64,000 bases of DNA from Anthopleura xanthogrammica (GCA_964019055.1 OZ025216.1:9379914-9443913), one strand, 5' to 3'; counted from the stretch's first letter, positions 23,371 through 35,600 are shown. Notes: generated by a model from the letters alone, not told the origin. Program-made: numbers and translations.

Positions 23371-25385
23371 TTAACGTGCTTGTTCAACTGAAAAAGGTCA
23401 AGTAAAAATGTCAAGTTAGTAGTGATAAAATAGTATCAATTTGATAGAGCAAAAAGATACATCAGGAAATGCGCCATTACGTCAAACTGATACCTCCTCT
23501 AATGGTTAAAACATGTAACTAATTTACATTAGAGTGAAATCACTGAACCCATGAAATAGATATTAGAGTAATACTCTTTAGTAGACCCTGATTCAGTTGT
23601 TTTCTTTTGTGTCTATTTGACTTTAGAAAAAACCTACTAATGGTCTATCACCAATCGAGCCCTGTGATTGGCTGAGCTACTAGGGGTCTATTAGTGATAG
23701 ACCTCTAGTAGCGAAAAGCACTGGTTTTGAAAACCAAAAAAAATATATTTAAAGCAAAATCCAAAACTTTTTGCATCCTTTTATTGGACCGATTAGTAGG
23801 TTTTTACTAAAACAATTAGACCTCTCGTAGACCATTCGGACTCGAGGACTAATTGTTAAATATACCCCTAAAACAAAAGGTTCTAATTCTCAGGAGATTG
23901 AAATTCTTGTTTTGTCCTTCAAATTGAGCTGCTTTGATGTCACCTTAAAGGGGCCTATTACATTTTAACAAGCAATATTAATTTCATGGGTTTATGGATT
24001 TCACTCAAACATGTGAACTTGACAAGATAAATGCATATCTAAAAAGATGTGCAGAACGCATTTATCAATGCAAGTTTATTCTTTACGGTAATACTCACTG
24101 TATGATGTAATATCAATTTCTTCTGGTAGTTCCCCTACATTGACCTCAAATCTATCCTGTACTTCATTCAACACTTTCGCATCCTTTTCATCTGATACGA
24201 AGGTGATGGCCAGACCTTTGGTACCAAATCGACCAGCACGGGCTACCTAAAAACACAAGATGATCACATGTTCTTATTTTTTTTCTTATTCAAATGTTTG
24301 TACTCCTTTGGGAGTCGGAAGATAATGGTGTTAATTAGGTCAAAAGGAACTACAAAAAGGATTCTGGTAGTAGAGGTATCAAGCATAATAAGGGGAATTG
24401 AGAATTCCAATTTGATCAGTGAGTTAGCCAGGGTCCGTGCAGGCTTCTTGTGAAGACATTCAAGGACATTGCAAGGAGTATTCAAGGACTAAAATGAAAA
24501 TTTTCAAGGACCACATAACGATGGGTGCGATTGGGATTACGAACTTTTAGATGAGGAAAACAGGCGTTTTGGTTTACAAAAACCTTTCTAAATATTTTTC
24601 AAGGAGTATTTACGATTTTCAAGGAATTTTTTCTTTTTTCAAGGAGTTTCAAGTGCCCTTGAAATGAGTTTTCAAATTCCAGCACTTTTCAAGGAGTTCA
24701 AGGACCTGCACGAACCCTGTTAGCTTAGCCCTCACTTTGATCAGCCCAAGAACTGTTTCAGGGTACTGAACATTTTTATCTTTTAATTCTAACAGGTCAA
24801 CAACCTGATGCAGTAAGGACTTTTTTAATAGTACATACCCTGTGTAGATAGGTATCAGAGTCTTCTGGCATGTCATAGTTGAAAACTATATTGACTCTTT
24901 CTATATCCATCCCTCTTCCAAATAAATCAGTGGATACTAGAATTCTCTTTTGGAAGTTCTTGAACTGCTGGTACTTTGATAACCTAGAAAAATACAGTGA
25001 ACTCCAACATCAGAATAAGCTAGACTTAGGGGAGGGGGAGTGGTGTGAGTGAGACTTAGGGGAGGGGTAGTTGAAGATTTTCTCTAAAATCATCTAGGAA
25101 TTCATTTATAGCAAGTATATAATCTAATGTTAGCCAAAAATAAACTGTTAATAACATTTGGTTGATGAATCAGAAATAATTTGAAGCTTGGAAAGAGTTA
25201 TAAATGGACTTATTTCAATGGACTGTATGTTTAGAAAAATAATAAATAAAGACAAAGTTTAGATGTTATACATACCGTTCCTCTTGGGCCATTCCTCTGT
25301 GGATAGCAATAGCTGGGAAATTCTGGTTTACCAAGAGCTTAGCAAGAGCAACACATCGTTGTACGGTCTTCACAAAAATTATCAC
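23371..25385 (-). pseudogene. DDX39/UAP56 3' fragment (last four exons)
   Basis: Duplicated exons 5 to 8 of DDX39: 25385-25276 ([18 protein letters not shown]), 24983-24839 ([18 protein letters not shown]), 24246-24099 ([19 protein letters not shown]) and 23387-23371 (IEQAR and stop). Splice sites, reading frame and the polyadenylation signal are all kept and the coding sequence looks identical to the parent. There is no promoter, helicase domain 1 or Walker A, because the duplication ended inside intron 4. On its own it cannot encode a helicase. It could act as the 3' end of a transcript starting at gene D. Confidence 0.9.
23622..23866. mobile_element. MITE plus hairpin present only in unit 1
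   Basis: Imperfect inverted ends are tttagaaaaaacctactaat and its partner attagtaggtttttactaaa (to about 23812), followed by a second hairpin of acaattagacctc with gaggactaattgt (to 23866). Unit 2 instead has a complete palindromic MITE left arm at 39103. It is inside the last intron of the DDX39 fragment. Confidence 0.75.
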
Positions 25386-25917
25386 CTATATAATTTCAAT
25401 ATAGAACTTTAAGCTTTAATAAAAACTGTCCATCTGGTTTTACTGGTGGAACACATTTTTGCAACTGCCTCGCAAAAAATAGGTGCAGGTTGCAAGAGAC
25501 CAAGTCAAACACATGATTTCAGTTCCAATTTGTCTCATGAAACGAAAAATTATGCAAGCTGCATCTGTGATTTGAATTGATGATGAATGATAAGCTCTAG
25601 CGCACGCTCTAATCGTATAAAAAGCCAAGTGGCACAACCATATCACAAGTAAATTTTTACAAAAATTGTTTTAGAAAGAAAAAGCCAGTTCTACTTTTTG
25701 TACATAAAAAATGAAAAATTCCAAGTCGCTGAGAAAAGCCAAATTGCATGAGAAATTGTTCTGCATGACAGCCTTAAGATCATTCGATTCGTTACATTAC
25801 TAGCATGGCTGGTACTGGCTGTAAATGAAGATTTTTGGAGGTTGGGTGGGGTGGGGAAATTTAAGTTTATAAAAGATTTTTGGATAAGATTTAGCTAGAA
25901 ACCAATTCCATTGGACT

Positions 25918-25920
25918 ATT
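25918..25920. other. Tandem duplication junction
   Basis: The left side (cattggactat) matches DDX39 intron 4 at 41208-41218, where the parent continues acagtc. The right side (tttggaggacaaagcaatag) matches 9442 onward, within a palindromic MITE arm. About 2 bp (AT) are shared, which fits microhomology-mediated joining or an assembly join. Confidence 0.85.
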
Positions 25921-26284
25921 TGGAGGACAAAGCAATAGGTTCTAATTCTCAGGAGATTGGATTTCCTTTTTTTGGTCCTCCAAATTAAGCTGCTTTGCCG
26001 TCACATGCGGTTGTCGTATTGCCTCTCCATGCAAGAGAGCATAATCACTTAAGCTCTCTTGATCCAACTGATACTTCCCTCACGCAACCGTGATCGCATG
26101 GAAGATATCGACTAACTCATTGTGCCTTTGCACGAATATTTCTTCTCCCCTTAGGCCCGGATTAGACGTCGAATTTCACATGTGCCGAATCTAATGCAAA
26201 TGATCAAAAACTACTATTGTTTGAATTCATTAGCATTAGATTCGGTACACGTAAAAATCGGAGTCTAAACTGGACCTTAGTTAC

Positions 26285-26431
26285 CCTACCAATAAACCCC
26301 TTTCACGTGACGTCAAAACAGCTCAGTTCGGAGGACAAAGCAAAAGAATTTCAATCTCCTGAGAATTTGAACCTATTGTTTTGTCGACGTCCTCCAAATT
26401 GAGCTGCATTCCGACGTATTGCAAGGGGTCT
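26285..26431. mobile_element. Palindromic MITE family, copy g
   Basis: It runs from cctttcacgtgacgtcaaaac to cattccgacgtattgcaagg, with arms cagctcagttcggaggac and gtcctccaaattgagctgc. Unit 2 counterpart of copy b. Confidence 0.78.
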
Positions 26432-26478
26432 ATAGAGCTAAATATCTGAAGATTTGGTCAAGATCTAACTCATCTTAC

Positions 26479-27624
26479 GTATGCATTTTGAAACAGGATT
26501 CGTCCACCTTCCATTGATGCATCTCGTAGTCGATGGACCGTCTAAGGTAAATTTGGAAGATTCACAGTAAACGTGTCGAGCATACCCATGGTGGTAGACG
26601 TTCTTTAAATCCTTCCAGATGGACGGGAATCCTGGATTGGTGCAGTTCGCTTCAAATGAAAATAAGTAAAACATGATGCCTTGTCTTTTCTATCCGTCTG
26701 CTTTGCCATCAATAATAAAGAACAAATGCCGGCTGATCATTTTTCTAGAACAATTTAACTTAGATTCATCATCGCGACTATATTACTAATGGACCCCTTA
26801 CACATGACGTCAAAGCAGCTCAATTTTGAGGGCAAAACAAAAGAATTTTAGGCTCTTGAGAATTGAAACCTATTGTTTTGCCCTCCAAATTGAGCTGCAC
26901 TGAATTTGAAGTGCTGAAAGGGTTCATTCTTTCATATCTACCTTATTACATTGAATTTTCGCGACGCTTTAATTTTGAAAACATCGCGAAATTAAAATCT
27001 CTTGAAAAATAAATGTCGCAAGAATATAATGACGCGAGAATTTTAAAGTGACCCCCCATTTTTTGAAAAAGTGAAAAATTTAATAACCATTCAAAAGCAT
27101 GGATAAAAGACGTTGTTACTGAGAACCAAGTACTAGCGCCTATTGACCCTGATCAACAATGAATGATTGGAACCAGTATTCAATAGGATCTTCGAAAGAA
27201 ATTTGTGCGTATTTGGAAACGAATTATGGATGATTTTGTTCAAAGAAAATCGCGAAATTCAAGTGTCGCGAAATATGCGACCTCTAAAATCTTGATTAGC
27301 GAAGATATACCTTGTTCACAGACTGGTACCGTGATACTCCAGTCACTACCATTCAATAATCGTATTCCAGTCTTCGTGTAACCGGTTTTACAACTCAGCT
27401 GAACTCGTTCATCGAACTGAGGGTAGCCAGGGACAGTACTTTGCACTCCAAAAGAAAATATATGGCATAGTTAGCTCTCATTTCATAACACTTCGAAATT
27501 TGGATAAAAGCAACTCTAAGATATGTAATCGTAGATAACTGTCTTTACCTGTTTGAAGTGTTACAAGAATAACTACCGCCAACAGCACCAAAGAGTTCAT
27601 CACGGAGATTACCACTAAAGCCAT
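26479..27624 (-). CDS. Gene D: truncated copy of gene A (signal peptide plus two Sushi modules)
   Basis: Exons: 27624-27549 (signal peptide), 27445-27311 (Sushi-like 1) and 26649-26479 (Sushi 2, ANCTNPGFPSIWKDLKNVY). All match gene A, with the TATA box kept at 27788-27795. The Sushi 1 acceptor is TTGGAG instead of TTGTAG but keeps AG. The CUB and SRCR exons were left behind at the duplication border. The last visible exon ends in phase 1 with a usable GTAAGA donor. The next same-strand acceptor known downstream is DDX39 exon 5 (25385). Splicing there changes frame and stops after 15 codons. Alternatively it ends by reading into the intron (RKMS then stop). It may be a secreted two-module protein or a non-functional remnant. 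Confidence 0.75.
26781..26918. mobile_element. Palindromic MITE family, copy h
   Basis: Unit 2 counterpart of the copy at 10298-10436, with cacatgacgtcaaagcagctc on the left and ccctccaaattgagctgcac on the right. Confidence 0.75.
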
Positions 27625-27787
27625 TGCTTTTCAAAGTTTTTAAAGAAATAAAAATGTAGTGAGAAGAGACAGTATGGCAAAATGTATCGTGCACTAAATG
27701 CGTTCAGTGGCGAGCTATACTGACCTTAACGAGACACGATGCCCAGTCTAGCAATACTGTACTGATTCTAAGAAAACTCACATCTGC

Positions 27788-27795
27788 AATTTATA
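27788..27795 (-). promoter_or_regulatory. TATA box of gene D
   Basis: TATAAATT on the minus strand in the same context as gene A. It shows that the truncated gene still has its core promoter. Confidence 0.65.
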
Positions 27796-28026
27796 GCAAC
27801 GTAGAACAGGAAATCTTCAATCGCTATGCTGTGAGTGTTTGATTACAACTTCCTTCATACTCTAAACTGCGTGCTAATTATGCCTTGCTGGAGACACGAT
27901 ACATGACTCTACCCAGTCTTGGCAAATCTTTAATCCCTATTACGCACTGTGAGTGTCTTATTAACGCTTCCTTCAAACGTACCCTTGCCTTCTTTTCTTA
28001 TTCGATCGCTGCAGCTGCTTGCCAAG

Positions 28027-28325
28027 ACCCCCGGGGGGAGGGGGTGCTGTTAAACATTTTGCACGGGGAAGCTCCTAGCTCATTTAATTATATACCAAAT
28101 GTCGTCCAAAAAGTACCCCTTTCATATACCTTTTTGCCTGAAAAGGTACCCCTTCCATATATACCTTAATTTTGAAGCAGACCAGACATGAATATCGATC
28201 GTTGCGTGAAACGAAGTGCAAGTTCGGATGCATTTCCTTGAATACCTAAACTTGCGAATTCCCGATCCTTTTCTATACCAAAAGTCACAAATTTCCAACT
28301 ATAGGGAGTGCCCTCCGGGCCGGGG
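28027..28325. mobile_element. Dispersed element with CCCCCGGGG ends (unit 2 copy)
   Basis: Counterpart of 11544-11842 with scattered substitutions: cccccggggggagggggtgc on the left and gtgccctccgggccgggg on the right. Confidence 0.7.
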
Positions 28326-29051
28326 CCAAGACATGCATCAGAAACAAAACACTTGCCTGACCAAGCAGAACACTAGCCTCATTGAACTGCATGCAGCTAG
28401 CACTCTGATATTTCTATTTATATAGCATGACAATCTTATTTAAAAGGACTCACTGAGTTACTGCTTTCAGGAACAAAAGCTTTCTTGTGAAATGCAAAGT
28501 GGGGTATTTATTTTGCCCACATACATTAGACATCAAAATGGAAATCTATCTGCCTGAAATGCAACACTGCAACAAACATCCCATTCCTGGAACCCTATAT
28601 TTTCTGTTGTTTGTAGACACCGATAGACATTCTTTTTAGATCAGAGAAGCTTTTGGATAAATCTTTTTTTAATAATGCCACATGGGTTCGGCGAATTAAT
28701 ATTATTATCATAATTACAAGTTAGCAAAATTGTCGGTTCAACCTTCAACCACGTCTTAGACTACAATTTAAGTGTCAAACTTTTAAAAAAGCTGATACTG
28801 AATTATGTCCACCATGCAAATCAGTATTGTTTTCTAAAGATTCATTATTGCAGAGGCATTTCATAGACATTGAGTGGAAATCAAACAGTTTTGCTTTCAA
28901 ATAAAAATCACAAGTGAAAATTGGTACATAAAATATTTAACAATTAAGCATGCATGATTTTCCAATGACGTTTGGGTCAGCTTCAACTGCATGACCGCGT
29001 TGGTTTCAATGATAATTTGTCGATTCAGGGCAGCAATAATCAGTCTAGATT

Positions 29052-31661
29052 TCAAGCGCACTTCGCCCCAGCATCTTCACTATGGCTGCAGCCTTGGTTG
29101 TTACTTATCCAGCCACGAAACCCACAGGACAGCAACGAATCCTCCGTACCAAGACAGGAAGTCTCGTCGATCCATATCGGTCCAGATCCCTGACCATAGT
29201 GGGCGCCACCATAAGCGTTGGTTGCTCTTGAAAATCCAAGCTCACGGCAGACCACATTGGCATCGTTCATGTCCCAGGCATCATCGCATACTGTACCCCA
29301 CTGGCCTGCATGGTATACTTCAACACGGCCGTAGGTAGCACCACCGTTCACCAGTCTGACCCTCTTTTGGCACTTGACTCCTGCATCTTCGCTATGGCCG
29401 CAGTTGTGTTCTCCCCAGTCTTTGTGAGGACAACCCAAAACGTGAGTCTCTGAACCTTTGCAGGTATAGTCGTCCAACCAAATCTTGCCAGTGCCTTGTC
29501 CAAATTTGGCATTTGTATAAGCCATGACTGCTCCTGGGAACCCTAGATGTCTGCATATCACCTTGGCGTTGTTTATGGTCCAGTCGTCGTCACAGATCGT
29601 ACCCCACTGATCATCTATGAATATTTCAACTCTGCCAGACCTTGAAGTTCCATTAACTAGTCGAAGTGATCCTGTTTTTGTGGCTTTAAATTCAAAAACG
29701 CAAAGTTGGTTCTAAGTAGATGAAATAATTAGGTAGGTAGATAGGTAGACTGAGCACTTTGGAGCTAGGTTTAAGTATGCATATATAAATATATCCAAAG
29801 AAGATTGGCCACATTAAAGTATAATATACTGATATGCAGATATATCTGTCACATGAATATATGTATGTTATTTTTCGACCAGGATGTCCGGATAGGGAAA
29901 AACTGTGCCCGAGATCTCGAATATACGGACCGAAGGCACAGTTTTTCCCTATCCGGATCGACTTTTCTCCATTTACTTTTCCACTTGTTTTGCAATGTTT
30001 TTGTTTGTATTTAGCAATATCCGTTATCCAATGCGCGAATGACGTCAGATTACCGGACCGCGGGCAGAGATAGAAAATGCCGCCCGCTCAAACAGCCAAT
30101 CAGAACGCACGATTTTAGGATACCTGACTGAAAAAAAAAGGTAAAAATCCATTCGAAAGCCTTCACCAATCACGGTAACTATTATCTAAATGTTTGATGG
30201 TGCATGCAAAGAGATCACAAATGTGATGTTAAGGGCTTGAAATAAAAGCTAGTCACGTGATATTTGTATATTTACTGTCTATATATTATGAAAGGGGAAA
30301 AGAAAAAGAGTCTGAAATATCGAGCTAATAATAAATAATACCTTCATATGAAGCTGCAAATCCCTTGTTACCTACTGATCCATCGGTGTTAAACGAGATG
30401 TACATTTGATTGGATGTACTATTGATGTATGGAGGTAACTTACTTCCACTGAATGTCGAAGTCAAATCCTAATTCTGTGTTAAAGGTCTTGAAGCGAAGA
30501 CCTATCCTTGTGTTAGAAGATAGTTTCCAGTAACACTGTTTGTTATTGTCGTAGGATACAGAAGGATATCCCGGTGTCATGATCTCACCTCCATGTGGAT
30601 TAGAAGACTCGTACGTGTTGCCGCAGCCACTTGACTTTGTAACTGAAATTTGTATGGCTATAGAAGAAAACCAAACGAAGTATAGCAATGATTATCTTAC
30701 TAGTCGGCCAAGAATATGGTGAAAGTTGGGGCTTCAAACCAAAGCCATGGTACCCAAATGGAATAGAATATATGCACGCTCATGTCCCAGCAATATAGGA
30801 TAGCAGAACAACATAATGCATGTAAAATCACAGGTAGCCCAATTTAGATAAAAGTAAAAGATAAAAATAAAATCGGGGGAAAATCGCGTTTAATATTTTT
30901 CTTAATTTGAGGTCAAGATAATGTTCTCTATATAATACGCGCGCCTTTGTTTTCCTATATGGTTTTCCTTTGTGTGGATTTGTGTCAGTATACTTTGACT
31001 GACCAATTTAAGATCTCATATGGTCTTACCTTCGCAATTTGAAACAGGATTCGTCCACCTTCCATTGACGCATTTCATAGTTGGTGAGCTGTCTAAGGTA
31101 TGCTTGGCTTCTTCACAGTACATGTTTTGAACATACCCATGACGGTAGGTGTCCTTTAAATTAGGCCAAGCAGACGGGAATCCTGGATTGGTGCAGTTCG
31201 CTTCAAAGGAAGGAAAATAAGTAAAACAGGATGCCTTGTCTTTTCTACCCGTCTGCTTTGCCATCAATGAAGAACAAATGCTAATCACTTTTGGTAGACT
31301 AATTCTTTCACCTACTCTAGATCATTTAGCGAATACATACCTGGTTCACAGACTGGTACGGTGATACTCCAGTCACTACCACTCAACTTCCTTGTTCCAA
31401 TCTTCGTGTAACCGGTTTTACAACTCAGCTGAACTCGTTCATCGAACTGAGGGTAGCCAGGGAGAGTACTTTGCACTACAAAAGAAAATATATGGCAAAG
31501 TTAGTTCCACCCGCCCATAAGATAACGCTGCGACAATTGGATAAAAGCAACTCTAACATATGTAATCGTAGATAACTGTCTTTACCTGTTTGAAGTGTTA
31601 CAAGAAGAACTACCGCCAACAGCACCAAAGAGTTCATCACGGAGATTACCACTAAAGCCAT
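29052..31661 (-). pseudogene. Gene E: Sushi-Sushi-CUB-SRCR-SRCR gene broken in CUB
   Basis: Exons: 31661-31586 (signal peptide), 31475-31341 (Sushi-like 1), 31200-31030 (Sushi 2), 30657-30342 (CUB) and 29683-29052 (two SRCRs, undamaged). The CUB exon is 316 bp where all paralogs have 360: 44 bp covering the [14 protein letters not shown] core are missing at about 30456. This shifts the frame and leads to an early stop (FDFDIQWK). The gene is a mosaic: Sushi modules resemble B, CUB and SRCR1 resemble A ([24 protein letters not shown]), and SRCR2 matches C/F. A product would be truncated after Sushi 2 and part of CUB. Confidence 0.87.
29876..29967. mobile_element. Foldback MITE in gene E
   Basis: ccggatagggaaaaactgtgcc and its reverse complement (ggcacagtttttccctatcc) are separated by about 35 bp in the CUB-SRCR intron. 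A partially related GC-rich stretch follows near 30050. Confidence 0.75.
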
Positions 31662-32676
31662 TGCTTTTCAAAGTTTTTACAGAAATAAAAATGTAGTGAG
31701 GAGAGACAGTATGGCAAAATGTATCGTGCACTAAGTGCGTTCAGTGGCGAGCTATACCGACCTTAACGAGACACGATGCCCAGTCTAGCAATACTGTACT
31801 GATTCTAAGAAAACTCATATCTGCAATTTATAGCAACGTAGAACAGGAAGACATTCTTTGAATATTGACCTGATCTGAACTCGTTTTAGCCTTGGAAAAT
31901 CTTCAATCGCCATGCTGTGAGTGTTTGATTACAACTTCCTTCATACTCTCGCCTTTTTCATTGCTTGCCCAGACATGCACCACAAAGAAAACACTCGCCT
32001 GGCCAAACAAAATACTAGCCTCATTGAACTACAGCTATAGCGTTTTTATTTTACTAAATATATTTTGTGTGACGATTTTATTTAATAGCATTCAATGAGT
32101 TACTGGTTTGGTTTCAGGGACAAAAGCTGTTCTCAGTAATGCGAAATGCAACGTGGGTCTATAAAGGTCTATTTTGGTCCCAAATATTTCACATCAAAAT
32201 GGAAATCTACCTTGCATGAAATGCAACACTTCAACAATTTATATACACCGATATATAGATATTCTTTTTAGATCAGAGAAGCTTTTGGATTTTTTTTTTT
32301 AATAATGCCACATGTGTTCAACTGAATTATTATCATAATTACAAGTTAACAAAATTGTTGGTTCAAGCTTCAACCATGTCTTAGACTACAATTTAAGTGT
32401 CAAACTTTAAAAAAAGCTGATATCGAATTATGTCCACCATGCACATCAGTATTGTTTTCTAAAGATTCATTATTGCAGAGGCATTTCACAGACACTGAGT
32501 GGAAATCAAACAGTTTTGCTTTCAAATAAAAATCACAAGTGAAAATTGGTACATAAAATATTTAACAATTAAGCATGCATGATTTTCCAATGACGTTTGG
32601 GTCAGCTTCAACTGCATGACCGCGTTGGTTTCAATGATAATTTGTCGATTCAGGGCAGCAATAATCAGTCTAGATT
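31662..32676. other. Region between gene E promoter and gene F stop
   Basis: Matches 16442-17462: the gene E leader, TATA box (31825-31832) and the 3' flank of gene F with the shared catttcacagacactgagtgg segment near 32480. No gene is recognised. Confidence 0.6.
31825..31832 (-). promoter_or_regulatory. TATA box of gene E
   Basis: TATAAATT on the minus strand in the same context as genes A, B and D. Confidence 0.65.
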
Positions 32677-35600
32677 TCAAGCGCACTTCGCCCCAGCATC
32701 TTCACTATGGCTGCAGCCTTGGTTGTTTCTTAACCAGCCACGAAACCCACAAGACAGCAATGAATCCTCCGTACCAAGACAGGACGTCTCGTCGATCCAT
32801 ATCGGTCCAGATCCCTGACCATAGTGGGCGTCACCATAAGCGTTTGTTGCTCTTGAAAAGCCAAGCTCACGGCAGACCACATTGGCATCGTTCATGTCCC
32901 AGGCATCATCGCATACTGTACCCCACTGGCCTGCATGGTATACTTCAACACGGCCGTAGGTAGCACCACCGTTCACCAGTCTGACCCTCTTTTGGCACTT
33001 GACTCCTGCATCTTCGCTGTGGCCGCAGTTGTGCTCGCCCCAATTGCGGTTATTGCACTTCAGAAAATGGGGTTCTGCACCAGTACAGGCGTGGTCATCA
33101 AGCCAGATCTTGCCAGTACCTGCACCAAATCGGAGATTTGTATAGACTTCAACTGCTCCTGGGAAGCCCATGTGTCTGCAGGCTACCCCTGCGTCAGTCA
33201 TGTCCCAATCATCGTCACAGATCGTGCCCCATTGTTTGTTCATGAAGACTTCAACTCTACCGGACCTTGTAGTACCATTAACAAGACGAAGAGTTCCTAA
33301 GCCAAGAGCTGTGCGAGGAAAGAAATGGAATAAACAAAAAATAAAATTTAGAGGCAAAGATGAATACAGCTATTTCAAAAAAGGTTGGTGAAGGTTTTGT
33401 CGCATGTTGCATGTTGAGCCAAGCCCGAAATGCAGTATGGGTGATGTAAATTCAAGCAGCAAAAAGTCACAATAATATGGAATTTCCCCAAACTTTGTCT
33501 GCAGGTTTTTCAGCATATTTTCTTCTGTGCTGACATTATTTACATATGAATATAATACATTTTACGCTTGTTAAGCAGCATGCAACATGCAACATGCAAC
33601 ATGCAACATGCAACATGCAACATGCAACATGCAACATGCAACATGCAACATGCAACATGCAACATGCAACATGCAACATGCAACATGCAACATGCAACAT
33701 GCAACATGCAACATGCAACATGCAACATGCAACATGCAACATGCAACATGCAACATGCAACATGCAACATGCAACATGCAACATGCAACATGCAACATGC
33801 AACATGCAACATGCAACATGCAACATGCAACATGCAACATGCAACATGCAACATGCAACATGCAACATGCAACATGCAACATGCAACATGCAACATGCAA
33901 CAAGCAACATGCAACATGCAACATGCAACATGCAACATGCAACATGCAACATGCAACATGCAACATGCAACATGCAACATGCAACATGCAACATGCAACA
34001 TGCAACATGCAACATGCAACATGCAACATGCAACATGCAACATGCAACATGCAACATGCAACATGCAACATGCAACATGCAACATGCAACATGCAACATG
34101 CAACATGCAACATGCAACATGCAACATGCAACATGCAACATGCAACATGCAACATGCAACATGCAACATGCAACATGCAACATGCAACATTCAGCAGGCA
34201 TATGCAACAAGCAACATGTACCAAAACCTTCGCCAAGGTTTAAATATTTTTGAATTGATTTTGGAAAATATTTTGAGATTTTATACTCTTCCTGTCGTCA
34301 TACCTCGATATGAAGCTGCGAAGCCCTTGTAACCTACTGATCCATCGGTGTTAAACGTGATGTACAGTTGATTGGATTTACTAGTGATGTAGGGAGGTAA
34401 CTTACTTCCGCTGAATGTACCAAGTAATGGAGCAGATGCTGAGCCACCATCATAGACTTTTACCGTGTCTAAAGTTGTTTCAGTTCTGAAGGTCTTGAAC
34501 CAAAGGCCAATCCTAGAATTGGATGTTATTTTCCAATTGCATTGCTTATCGTTTCCGTATTCTTGAGATGGATATCCCGGTGACATGATCTCACCTCCAG
34601 GAGGGTTGGATGACTCGTACGTGTTACCACACCCACTTGACTTGGTAATTGAAATTTGTATTGCTATAGAATAAAGACAGATAATGATATTACATAAAGA
34701 GCCAAAGCAGTCGCCAATTACGACTGTTTTTACTGTGCGTGCTGATCGAAACAGCTGTCACCACATGGAAATCTGGCAATACACTGCCGCCAATCAGAGT
34801 ATGTGAAGGTACTAAACAAATTGTTTGATTGACAGTAGAGTGCAAACAATATAACCGTGAAACACAAAAACTATTTAGTCGAAATTTAGTAGAAATTAGT
34901 GAAAAATAGTCGAAGTGTGAATAGACTAAATTTAGTGTGCAGTGCAATCAGCCAAGCGTCCTAGCGCACAATACGCAAGTAAAATCATTTTTGAGTCTTT
35001 ATTCGTTTGCGCTGCAGCAAAATCAAGACGCAAGACACAACCAAAGCTAAAATAACTACAATACGCAAGTAAAATCATTTTTGAGTCTTTATTCGTTTGC
35101 GCTGCAGCAAAATCAAGACGCAAGACACAACCAAAGCTAAAATAACTACAATACGCAAGTAAAATCATTTTTGAGTCTTTATTCGTTTGCGCTGCCGCAA
35201 AATCAAGACGCAATTCCACAATTATACGAAATGTACAATGCACGCATTCGCGGTTCAGTGATCATACTAAATCAACAATAGACTAATTTAGTGAAATTTA
35301 GCAAAATTAGTTTTTGTTAATGTTTCACGGTTATATTGTTTGCACTCTAGTCTATTGCCAAGAGAGCATAAATAAAAGAGGGAAACGCGCGCCACGTGAA
35401 TTCCCAGTTGGACTATTTTTAAGGTTTGATAAGGTCTAACGAGAGACGAAACTAGTCAATTGTGATATTCCCTGCGATTTCATTACTACGCGGACACCCC
35501 AGTTCGAATGTCAACTGACGCACAAACGACGTATTGGCTTCCGTTAATCAAAAATAATCAGTCGGTACCTCAAATGTCTTTAAAATATTTGTTCATATTT

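Larger units (their letters stand above)
9441..25918. repeat. Tandem duplication, unit 1
   Basis: This direct repeat unit of about 16.5 kb matches 25919-41218 in order and orientation. It holds the first three exons of gene A (D in unit 2), gene B (E), gene C (F), the flanking repeats and the DDX39 3' exons. DDX39 exons 5 and 7 look identical in the two units by eye, and the introns differ at scattered bases. Unit 1 alone has a foldback element with 9-bp flanking repeats (15240-15695), a MITE at 23622-23812 and a SINE at 22590-22900. Confidence 0.9.
25386..26478. other. Duplication join and remnants upstream of the DDX39 fragment
   Basis: The right part of DDX39 intron 4 ends at the join (25918-25920). 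Beyond it are a left-truncated palindromic MITE (25920-26003) and sequence matching 9530-9990, including a second palindromic MITE (26285-26431). The CUB and SRCR exons expected downstream of gene D are missing. No gene is present. Confidence 0.75.
27625..29051. other. Region between gene D promoter and gene E stop
   Basis: Matches 11145-12576. It holds the gene D leader, a TATA box (27788-27795), the GC-ended dispersed element (28027-28325) and the gene E 3' flank. No further gene is seen. Confidence 0.6.

Noticed and set aside
33576..34190. CRISPR-like array
   Set aside because: A 7-bp unit without spacers in an animal intron.
33536..34332. Six long overlapping frames of heptapeptide repeats
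   Set aside because: They come from a 7-bp satellite open in every frame; the region is an intron of gene F.
34932..35243. Frame with a 30-residue repeat
   Set aside because: The 90-bp tandem repeat inside a MITE keeps one frame open; the element is an insertion absent from the paralog.
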